Both the position numbers and the translations under genes were made by a program. The notes beneath the pieces were generated by a model. It made no database searches and was not told the origin of the DNA. It saw nothing but the letters and a program-made list of their open reading frames with translations. Positions 1-8,175 of a stretch of 39,848 bases of DNA are shown here, piece after piece. Positions within the stretch are counted from its first letter, which is position 1, and each line of letters begins with the position of its first letter. The DNA lies in NCBI RefSeq assembly GCF_000346505.1, contig NZ_ANOH01000280.1, positions 1 through 39,848 of the forward strand. Reading direction: 5' to 3'. Source of the DNA: Aporhodopirellula sallentina SM41. Its GTDB lineage: Bacteria > Planctomycetota > Planctomycetia > Pirellulales > Pirellulaceae.

Positions 1-821
1 AACGATGGGTTCTTCGCAACCTTCTGCCGAATCGCGTCAGTCATGGATGCCCGCGTCAGCCAAGCGACGGTTTCCCGAGTCGGCGACGTGGACGCCAAGT
101 CAAACTCTTTGGCGTGAGCCGTCGTGCGTTCGATGTCGATACCGTACCGAACCAACTCCAGATCGTGCCCAGCGAGCTGACCGATCAGAACGTCGATCCA
201 ACGCTCGATCATGCATCGCAGACGATTCAACCGAACCGCGTCACTGACCGTACACCCGCGCCGGTCGAGTATCGCCGCCTGGACTCGGTTGCGTGCCTCG
301 AGATGTGACAGATAGATCGCCTGTGCGATCGGCGAAAACTCATCCCGCTGCCCCGCCCGGTCACTGCCTTCGGCCACCGCGGCAACCACTCGCGTCAACA
401 ATTCGCTGGCGAGAATCTCTTCGAGCACGCCAAGGTGATCCTGCCACCAACACCGCATGCGGTAGTGATTGCCACTGTTTTTGGCGTGATTGAATCGTGC
501 CAGCGTTTGATGCCATAAATCCAAACGAACGCGAGACGCAGTCCAGTATCGATTGATTGCTTCAGGCGGAACGGTGGAGTGCCGATACAGCAGCGCGGGC
601 CCGTGGTGGGCGATCACAGCGGCGAGTTCAGCGAGTTGGACGACGTGCATATCGATAGCGTGGCGCGATGGAATCAAATGGAATTCAATGCGAAACGCGG
701 GCACGTCTGCATCGCCCCCAATGCGTGAATCCCCCCGGACGCGAACCAACCCATCAATGCACGACGCGTGCCTTTGGTGCCAAACACCTCCCAACGCACG
801 AGAAACCCGCAGCGCAACCAT
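1..821 (-). CDS. Unidentified protein, 5' part, runs off left edge
   Basis: An open frame on the minus strand starts at ATG 821-819, six codons after an in-frame TAA (839-837), and stays open to base 1, giving about 273 residues with the C-terminus missing. I do not recognise the family. The product looks soluble: no signal peptide or membrane helix is visible, and it is rich in Arg, His, Trp and Ala/Leu/Val. Residues around 50-130 contain repeated aromatic/His patches (for example HHGPALLYRH and MRCWWQDH). The GC-rich third positions match neighbouring real genes, and the plus-strand frames over the same bases do not look coding. No good Shine-Dalgarno sequence precedes the ATG (ccggcgg), so a different start is possible. 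It is divergent from the membrane-protein gene at 1028. Confidence 0.72.
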   Translation of the reverse strand, partial: MVALRVSRALGGVWHQRHASCIDGLVRVRGDSRIGGDADVPAFRIEFHLIPSRHAIDMHVVQLAELAAVIAHHGPALLYRHSTVPPEAINRYWTASRVRLDLWHQTLARFNHAKNSGNHYRMRCWWQDHLGVLEEILASELLTRVVAAVAEGSDRAGQRDEFSPIAQAIYLSHLEARNRVQAAILDRRGCTVSDAVRLNRLRCMIERWIDVLIGQLAGHDLELVRYGIDIERTTAHAKEFDLASTSPTRETVAWLTRASMTDAIRQKVAKNPS

Positions 822-873
822 CCGCCGGAGAACGACTTAGGACAAACGCTCCCCCAGCAGGCCAGGCAAACAC

Positions 874-907
874 CGTGTTGCGTTATCGCAACACGCGTGG
901 CTTTTTT
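874..907 (+). terminator. Terminator-like hairpin in the leader of the 1028 gene
   Basis: A perfect 9-bp stem (874-882 with 887-895, loop TTAT) is followed after six bases by a run of six T (902-907). It lies between the divergent starts at 821 and 1028. With no gene ending here on the plus strand, it would sit in the 5' leader of the 1028 gene, so it may act as an attenuator or RNA-stability element rather than a gene-end terminator. Confidence 0.45.
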
Positions 908-1027
908 GACTTTCCTGCGGCATCTCGGCGCTGTGTTTACGACACGGCAGGCACTCTTTTCCCAACCCCCATTTCTCAACCCCCTTTATCTGCCTCACGC
1001 TCCCCGCCGCATTCCAACGGAAACACC

Positions 1028-1732
1028 ATGTCCATCACCGCCACGCCTCGCAAGAACGATCTGTCCGTGACATCGACATCGTTCGTGCCGACTTCGCAAA
1101 CCAAACTGCCGCTCGCCTTGAAAGTTGGCTACACCGCTTTCATGGCTGTCCTGGTGCCCTACTACTGGATCGAATACGGCCCGACGAACTTCGTCTATTT
1201 TTGCGACATCGCGTTGTTCCTAACTCTCATCGCGGTCTGGACCGAACGCCCCCTGTTCGCCTCGATGGCTGCCGTCGGGATCACCATCCCTCAATTCCTG
1301 TGGCAGGTCGACTTCCTCGGCAACCTCATCAACCTTCCCGTGACCGGGATGACCGATTACATGTTCAACGAGGAAATCTCACTACTCGCCCGAGGCCTTT
1401 CCTTCTTCCATTTCTGGCTGCCAATCTTGCTGATCGGCATCGTCCTCAAATTGGGCTACGACCACCGAGCATTGTGGTCATGGACGCTGATTGCCTGGGC
1501 CGCGATGTTGGTGAGTTACTTCTTCCTTCCGGCACCAGGCGATGCACTGGAGTTCGTCAACCAACCTCGGAACGTGAACTACGTCTACGGGATGAGCCCC
1601 GACGCTCCACAACACTACATGCCCACCTGGGCGTGGTTGGCGATGATGCTCGCTGGGCTTCCCGCGGTGGTGTACCTGCCAACGCATTCCCTGCTGCGAT
1701 GGGTCGCGGGGAACGACACTCGAAACGCTTAG
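1028..1732 (+). CDS. Six-helix integral membrane protein of unknown function
   Basis: The product is 234 residues. After a short polar N-terminus (about 25 residues, rich in Ser and Thr), about six hydrophobic segments can be seen: roughly residues 26-47, 54-72, 76-98, 122-142, 146-168 and 198-224. The loops carry aromatic residues and motifs such as YYWIEYGP, LWQVDF and the PAPGDALEF region. It resembles conserved membrane-associated proteins annotated only as hypothetical in planctomycetes, and I do not assign a reaction. ATG 1028 was chosen because the open frame upstream reads low-complexity non-membrane sequence, and because GGAAACACC precedes this ATG, similar to the leader of the DUF420 gene at 7342. 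The TAG overlaps the stop codon of the convergent PAP2 gene. Confidence 0.75.
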   Translation: MSITATPRKNDLSVTSTSFVPTSQTKLPLALKVGYTAFMAVLVPYYWIEYGPTNFVYFCDIALFLTLIAVWTERPLFASMAAVGITIPQFLWQVDFLGNLINLPVTGMTDYMFNEEISLLARGLSFFHFWLPILLIGIVLKLGYDHRALWSWTLIAWAAMLVSYFFLPAPGDALEFVNQPRNVNYVYGMSPDAPQHYMPTWAWLAMMLAGLPAVVYLPTHSLLRWVAGNDTRNA

Positions 1733-2925
1733 GCGGCGCGTTCGCTGCTCTGCGATTCTTCCTGCCCCGCCGTCATCGGAACGACATGCCCCGCCTGAAC
1801 ACGGTCCGGGGAGACGCCCGCCTGCGGCGGATCAGCATCCAATCCAACAGTCCCCAACGACGGCATCGCTTCACCGGAAGTTGCCAACTCATCCGTGGTA
1901 CGAGGATCGGTGATTTGAGACGTCGGATTAACATCAACCGTCGCAGGTCGATGCCGGCGTCGCCGTCGCGGCTCGTGAGCCATCCGATCAAACAACGTTC
2001 CCATCAATTTGGGATGGTAACAAACAAACGCCCAAAGCAAACCGATCGCGACACCGCCGCACGCATCACTCAGAAAATGCGTCCCGGTGTTGAGCCGCTG
2101 CAGCAAGACTCCCACCCAAATCGTGGCAAACAGCACTCGGCCGCGCGGCAACAGGATCCACAAACCGATCGTCAGGGCGGTCGCCGTCACGACGTTCCCG
2201 CTGGGGAATGCTCGCGTGCTAGCGTCGAACGCGGCGATCTCGCTGAGGTCCCAGTCGAACGCCCACAACCAAGACGACTCACTGCCGACATATTCCAAGT
2301 TGAGGCTGCTCGGCCGTGGCCGCAGCACGAACATCTTCGTAATCGTCGCCAACGCACCTCCGCCCAGCGCGAGAGTCGCCAAACGTGGCACCTGCCAACG
2401 AAGCCGTGGGGCGAGCAACATGATGCTCATTAGCACCAGGAACACGCCGGTCCCGTGCGAAAAGACCAGCGACAACTCCAGCGCCGAATCCAAATCACGC
2501 GACAACGGCGAACTTTTGAAGTAACGAGCCACACTCGTATCGACCAGAGTCAACACCGGCACCATCAACAACATGATGGATGCCATGTACACCAAAGTGA
2601 TCGGGCGATACAGCGACGCCGCCTCCGTATTCAACGCGGACAATCGCTGCGGAGACAGACGTCTCGGCAGAGACGGACTTCGTTCGGCGGCGCGCGATTC
2701 AGGCGCGTGGGATTCAGGCGCGTGGGATTCAGGCGCGTGGGATTCAGGGACCCGGGATTCAGGGACGTGGGATTCAGGGCAAAGCGGCTCAGCGGCACGG
2801 GAACCTGCCGAGCCGACCTCCGCATCGGGCCGAGCAGGCGCAGCCTCCTGGTGTGGATTTGCGGAAACGTCGCTGTCGAACCGAACGTGTTCGAGCGGAG
2901 AGCAATCGGATGTGGGGCGATCCAA
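1729..2925 (-). CDS. PAP2-family membrane phosphatase with repeat-bearing N-terminal tail
   Basis: A 398-residue membrane protein. Residues 1-100 form a disordered tail that includes a Pro-Glu-Ser-His-Ala pentapeptide array (about 50-78). About six membrane helices follow from residue 106. The PAP2 signature is present: KMFVLRPRP at 197-205 (KxxxxxxRP), PSGN at 241-244 where PSGH is usual, and R277-x5-H283-x3-D287. The family (PF01569) dephosphorylates lipid phosphates such as undecaprenyl pyrophosphate or phosphatidate at the membrane; which substrate is used here cannot be told. The TTG start at 2925 is chosen because AGAAGGAAG lies about 6-14 bases upstream and no in-frame ATG occurs before residue 114, inside the first helix. 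A basic C-terminal tail (RRRRRHRP) is probably cytoplasmic. Confidence 0.85.
   Translation of the reverse strand: MDRPTSDCSPLEHVRFDSDVSANPHQEAAPARPDAEVGSAGSRAAEPLCPESHVPESRVPESHAPESHAPESHAPESRAAERSPSLPRRLSPQRLSALNTEAASLYRPITLVYMASIMLLMVPVLTLVDTSVARYFKSSPLSRDLDSALELSLVFSHGTGVFLVLMSIMLLAPRLRWQVPRLATLALGGGALATITKMFVLRPRPSSLNLEYVGSESSWLWAFDWDLSEIAAFDASTRAFPSGNVVTATALTIGLWILLPRGRVLFATIWVGVLLQRLNTGTHFLSDACGGVAIGLLWAFVCYHPKLMGTLFDRMAHEPRRRRRHRPATVDVNPTSQITDPRTTDELATSGEAMPSLGTVGLDADPPQAGVSPDRVQAGHVVPMTAGQEESQSSERAA
2696..2780. repeat. 15-bp in-frame tandem repeat (about 5.7 copies)
   Basis: Units of 15 bp beginning GATTCAGG start at 2696, 2711, 2726, 2741, 2756 and 2771 (the last is partial). The first three are identical; later ones differ at a few positions. 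They lie inside the PAP2 gene and encode tandem PESHA/PESRV pentapeptides on the minus strand. Because the unit is a multiple of three, copy-number change would keep the reading frame. Confidence 0.95.
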
Positions 2926-3405
2926 GGGAACTTCCTTCTGACCGAGCTGTTTTCTTTCAGTCGCGACCTGTCGCGTCGTCCCATTTTCCTACTCAATGGG
3001 GACCTTCGAACGATAGATCATTTGGCCGAAACCTGCCTGATCGGGGTGCCAGGCCCGGCCAAACCGCCGCCCTTCGAGCCCCGCCGTCATCCGAGGCTGC
3101 CAATCTGAACTCGCCGACACGCCACGCCAGCCTGCCATCTTCCGCAAACCATTGAAGACAAACAACTTGCGCCAACAAAAACACCGCTGGCACGCCGATT
3201 GCTCATTAGCGGCGTCCAAACAATGCGTGCTGCCACAATGACTTGGAGGAGCGTTCGCGCCGACGAAATCGTCGCCCGCAACCCGCCACCGGCAGCCCCA
3301 TTGTCCCGCCGGGCCACCGATCGCAATCGCCGTCGGCCCCTCGCGGCCTCACTCAAACTGACACAATCCCCTCAATCTGCCCCTTTTAAGAAAGGTTTCA
3401 CGGAC
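2926..3405. other. Intergenic region upstream of groES and the PAP2 gene
   Basis: This 480-bp stretch separates the divergent PAP2 and groES genes and should hold both promoters. Only the PAP2 Shine-Dalgarno (near 2931-2939, minus strand) and the groES Shine-Dalgarno (3388-3395) stand out. I looked for a CIRCE operator (TTAGCACTC-N9-GAGTGCTAA) and found none. Short open frames here on both strands show no convincing start site or family resemblance. Confidence 0.5.
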
Positions 3406-3723
3406 ATGGCAACTGCCACGAAGAAGGCTTCGAAAATTCGTTTGCAACCCCTCGGCGAACGAATTGTCGTTCAGCGTGAAGAGAGCGAAAGCACCACCGC
3501 TGGCGGAATTGTGCTCCCCGACTCAGCCCAGGAAAAGCCCGCTCGCGGCACCGTGATCGCGATCGGCACCGGCAAACAACTCGACGACGGGTCCCGAGCT
3601 CCGAGCCAACTGGCCGAAGGCGACCGCGTCCTATTCAGCAGCTACGCCGGCGAAACCGTCGAAATCGACGACGTCGAATACCTGCTCATGCGTGAAGACG
3701 ATGTCCTCGCTGTCTTCGGCTAG
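3406..3723 (+). CDS. groES: Co-chaperonin GroES
   Basis: A 105-residue Cpn10. After a short Lys-rich leader (MATATKKASK) come the family landmarks: the PLGERIVVQ strand at 15-23, the mobile loop with ESTTAGGIVLPDSAQEKP at about 27-44, GTVIAIGTGK at about 48-57, the GDRVLFSSYAG segment and the C-terminal MREDDVLAVFG. It caps the GroEL ring in ATP-dependent protein folding in the cytoplasm. ATG 3406 is preceded by AAGAAAGG at 3388-3395; longer in-frame starts upstream would add sequence that is not Cpn10-like. groEL follows after 58 bp, so the pair is very probably one transcript. Confidence 0.97.
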   Translation: MATATKKASKIRLQPLGERIVVQREESESTTAGGIVLPDSAQEKPARGTVIAIGTGKQLDDGSRAPSQLAEGDRVLFSSYAGETVEIDDVEYLLMREDDVLAVFG

Positions 3724-3775
3724 GACGCGACACGCCTCACCACTCACCAAAATCCCAACCATTTCACGAGCTTAA

Positions 3776-5401
<1,626 letters not shown>

Positions 5402-5409
5402 TCCTGTCC

Positions 5410-5432
5410 TCGCGACGAGACCTCCGTCGCGA
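5410..5432 (+). other. Perfect inverted repeat just after groL
   Basis: An 8-bp perfect inverted repeat (5410-5417 TCGCGACG with 5425-5432 CGTCGCGA, 7-base loop) lies 9 bp after the groL stop and 14 bp ahead of the terminator. It lacks its own T-run, and may protect the 3' end of the groESL mRNA. Confidence 0.5.
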
Positions 5433-5446
5433 CGATAAAAACAACG

Positions 5447-5478
5447 AAAACCCCCTCGCGAAATCGAGGGGGTTTTTT
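5447..5478 (+). terminator. Rho-independent terminator of groES-groL
   Basis: A 12-bp perfect stem (5447-5458 with 5465-5476; core CCCCCTCG/CGAGGGGG) has a 6-base loop and the run of six T is at 5473-5478. It lies 46 bp after groL and isolates the chaperonin transcript from the permease gene downstream. Confidence 0.92.
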
Positions 5479-5619
5479 GTTGCCCATGCCGCTCACTCCT
5501 CCCATCCGATTCGCGACCGCGTCGATCCATTTACACTTCCGCTGCGTCGCAATAACGTCTTCAATAGTGAAACAGCTTCCTCCACGCACGGTTCTATCGC
5601 AGCGGCACTGACCCCCCCC

Positions 5620-6483
5620 ATGAACGACCTGCCTCTTTCATCCCGCATGAACGCCGCCTGGATGCTCGCCCGGCGTGAGTGGACACGTTTCTTCAGACAA
5701 CGAAACCGGGTTACCGCCGCGGTCCTCCAACCGCTGCTGTTTTGGCTGCTCTTCGGCACCGGCCTGAGTGGTTCATTTGCCTCGGCAGGTGGCGAGAACT
5801 TCATGCAGTTCTTCCTGCCCGGCACGGTCGCATTGATCGTGCTTTTCACCGCGATCTTCGCAACGATCTCCGTCATCGAAGACCGCCGAGAAGGGTTCAT
5901 GCAATCGGTGCTGGTTTCCCCGACCGGACGCTTCCCCGTCCTGCTCGGAAAGATCCTCGGCGGAGGTGCGATTGCCTGGGTACAGGCACTATTTTTCTTG
6001 GTCCTAGTTTATGCTGTCGGTGCAGTCACCGGATCATCAACGCTGCCGACGCTATCGGCTTCCTTCCCACTCTTACTGTTACTCCTCGCGGTGATCGCGA
6101 TCGCAATGTGCGCCCTCGGAATGATCGTCGCGTGGCCGATGGAGAGCACGCAGGGCTTCCACGCGATCATGATGCTCGGCTTGATGCCGATGTGGCTGCT
6201 CGCGGGCACCTTTTTCCCGATCCCCGCGTGGAGCATCAGCGGTCCCGGGGCGGACGGGAACTGGGCCCATTGGGCACTCGCGGGCATCATGCAAGCCAAC
6301 CCGTTGAGCTATTCGATGGTCGAACTCCGCCGTCTGATCAATCCAAACCTAGACCTATCGTCGGCCGGGTTCGCCCCGAGCCCTCTGCTGTGCTGGACCG
6401 TCACACTCGTCGCGACGGGACTCACTGTCGCGGTTGCCTGGTATTTGATGCGTGGCAGTCGCCGGGCCGATACGATGGTTTAG
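5620..6483 (+). CDS. ABC-2 type transporter permease
   Basis: A 287-residue membrane subunit of an ABC-2 exporter. A cytoplasmic N-terminus containing ARREWTRFFRQRNR is followed by about six helices. The family-typical segment ANPLSYSMVELRRL lies near 225-240 and the EDRREGFMQSVLVSP cytoplasmic loop near 85-100. No ATP-binding subunit is adjacent: groL is upstream and a SCO gene follows 55 bp downstream. The ATPase must be encoded elsewhere, or was separated from this gene. Placement before SCO and DUF420 genes suggests a role near cytochrome oxidase biogenesis, but this is inferred from context only. Start 5620 is the first ATG giving a normal ABC-2 N-terminus; it has a poor Shine-Dalgarno, and ATG 5647 is an alternative. 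Confidence 0.87.
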   Translation: MNDLPLSSRMNAAWMLARREWTRFFRQRNRVTAAVLQPLLFWLLFGTGLSGSFASAGGENFMQFFLPGTVALIVLFTAIFATISVIEDRREGFMQSVLVSPTGRFPVLLGKILGGGAIAWVQALFFLVLVYAVGAVTGSSTLPTLSASFPLLLLLLAVIAIAMCALGMIVAWPMESTQGFHAIMMLGLMPMWLLAGTFFPIPAWSISGPGADGNWAHWALAGIMQANPLSYSMVELRRLINPNLDLSSAGFAPSPLLCWTVTLVATGLTVAVAWYLMRGSRRADTMV

Positions 6484-6538
6484 CGAGTTGCCTTCCCCTG
6501 CGGACGACTCCCGTCCGCGCAACGTATACGATTCAATC

Positions 6539-7207
6539 ATGAAAACCACAATCAACGTCATCCTGATTCTTGCCGTTGGTGTTGTCGCGGGACTCACCAT
6601 TCGACAATTCCGAGCCGACTCGACCGCGGGACCCTCCCCAGGCGAAACGATCTACAGCAACGACAACGCGGTCGCCGACAACGAGGCCGTCAAACCGGAA
6701 GACGTCGAAAACGATTCCCCCACCAAACCGCCCGAAGACGAAGAGTGGCTCAGTCGATTCGAACTGATCGAGCGCAGCGGCGAAAAAGTCAGCAGCGAAG
6801 ACCTCAAGGGCGCCCCCTACGTCGTCAGTTTCTTCTTCAGCACCTGCCCGAGCATTTGCGTTCAGCAAAACCAAAAGATCCAAGAACTCCAAGAACAGTT
6901 CAAAGACAAGGGCGTGAAGTTCGTCGCGATCTCGGTCGATCCCGAGACCGACACCCCGGAAGTTTTGCAGGAGTACTCAGCACGCTTCGGTGCCGATGAA
7001 GAACAATGGCTGTTCCTTACCGGCGACCTGAACTACATCCGACGAATCGGTGCGGAGATTTTTCGCCAACCGGTCAGCAAACAGTTCCACACTGAACGAT
7101 TCGTACTCGTCGATGCTGACGGAAAAGTAGAAGGCTTCTACAACTGGCCCGAAAAGAAGCAATTCGCCCAATTGCAAGAACGCATTTCGGAGATGCTCGA
7201 AGGCTAA
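6539..7207 (+). CDS. SCO1/SenC-family copper chaperone / thioredoxin-like protein
   Basis: A 222-residue protein with one N-terminal membrane anchor (about 5-22), an acidic linker (about 25-70) and a thioredoxin-fold SCO domain. The copper/redox motif CPSIC is at C103-C107 (CxxxC), the third ligand is H184 in QFHTERF, and the SVDPETDTP segment is at 132-140. SCO proteins deliver copper to the CuA centre of cytochrome c oxidase or keep it reduced on the outer face of the membrane. Start 6539 gives the clean anchor; the open frame extends upstream into the permease gene with no such signal. A DUF420 gene follows, a common partner. Confidence 0.93.
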   Translation: MKTTINVILILAVGVVAGLTIRQFRADSTAGPSPGETIYSNDNAVADNEAVKPEDVENDSPTKPPEDEEWLSRFELIERSGEKVSSEDLKGAPYVVSFFFSTCPSICVQQNQKIQELQEQFKDKGVKFVAISVDPETDTPEVLQEYSARFGADEEQWLFLTGDLNYIRRIGAEIFRQPVSKQFHTERFVLVDADGKVEGFYNWPEKKQFAQLQERISEMLEG

Positions 7208-7341
7208 CCGCGGGTCGGCCGAATTGAGCCTACCCCGGCGAACGTCAAACGTCCTGCGTTTTCATAAATCCAACCGGATCGAAAGCATCAGGCGGTTCGG
7301 CTACGATTGGCGTTTTCTTTTCCACCCCAGCGGAAACAGCC

Positions 7342-7794
7342 ATGTGGGACGCACTCGCCAGTTACCTGCCGCACCTTAACGCGGCACTCAATATCACCGC
7401 CACCGTCCTGCTCGCGATGGGATTGTGGAATATTAAGAACGGCCGCGCCAAACAGCACAAGAAGCTGATGGTGAACGCGTTCCTCGTCAGCATCGCGTTC
7501 CTCGGTTGCTATCTGTTTCACAAACTCGCCTTGTTCCAGTCAACTGGACAGTGGAATAAACCGTTTCCGACCGATGCCCCCCAAGCCGCACGAATCACCT
7601 ACTTCTCGATCCTCATACCGCATATCTTGCTTGCGATTGCGGTTCCGGTTCTCGCCATGCGAGCCATCTATCTTGCGAAGAACGGTCGCATCGTTGCGCA
7701 CAAGAAATGGGTTCGGTTCGCCTTCCCGGTTTGGATGTACGTTTCAGTGACGGGCGTGCTCGTTTATCTGATGCTCTATCAGCTCTACGCCTAA
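7342..7794 (+). CDS. DUF420 membrane protein
   Basis: A 150-residue protein with about four membrane helices (roughly 8-27, 46-66, 88-110 and 127-147). Histidines are spaced as in the DUF420 family (PF04238): H11, HKK near residue 39, CYLFHK near 60, IPH near 93 and HKK near 119. The function is not established. Members are often encoded with SCO proteins and heme-copper oxidase assembly genes, as here (134 bp after the SCO stop). The ATG is preceded by GGAAACAGCC. Confidence 0.88.
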   Translation: MWDALASYLPHLNAALNITATVLLAMGLWNIKNGRAKQHKKLMVNAFLVSIAFLGCYLFHKLALFQSTGQWNKPFPTDAPQAARITYFSILIPHILLAIAVPVLAMRAIYLAKNGRIVAHKKWVRFAFPVWMYVSVTGVLVYLMLYQLYA

Positions 7795-8175
7795 ACCGAC
7801 ACATCCGTGATTGTGTCTCGTTGGTCCAAATCACCAGCATCACACCCGCGCTGAAGCTTCCCCGGGCTCGCACGAACAGAAACTGCGTCTGATCCCAATC
7901 GACGGCGCGGACTCTGGCTCTCGCATCGCATGCAAACCGAATTCGCATCCTTCACATCGCAATGCGTTAAACTGCACTCCTGCACCACGGGCACAAACCA
8001 ACACCCCTGACGGCGATGTCAGCGCAACCTCCCAAGCAAATAGCGGTGCGTCTTTTTCGCTTCGGTTCCGAAGATGGCTGCCGAGAACTCTCGCGAACTG
8101 AGCAAGGGGCAGTCCCCAAAGTTCGCACGATGTCGCCCCGCGGAAACACACCTATCTCCTTCGGCACATTCAAAC
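7795..8175. other. Intergenic region before the large propeller gene
   Basis: 381 bp with no supportable gene. A weak 6-bp inverted repeat (GACACA/TGTGTC) follows the DUF420 stop but has no T-run. In-frame open sequence continues upstream of 8176, but it is unlike a signal peptide. Confidence 0.4.

Noticed and set aside
1201-2433. 410-codon plus-strand frame over the membrane-protein and PAP2 genes
   Set aside because: Arg/His-rich shadow frame overlapping two convincing genes on different strands.
2696-2780. CRISPR-like direct repeats
   Set aside because: Units are contiguous 15-bp repeats without spacers and lie in a coding frame.
2989-3219. Short minus-strand frame between PAP2 and groES
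   Set aside because: No ribosome site or family likeness, and composition is not distinct from the other frames.
3200-3405. CIRCE (HrcA) operator upstream of groES
   Set aside because: No TTAGCACTC-like inverted repeat is present.
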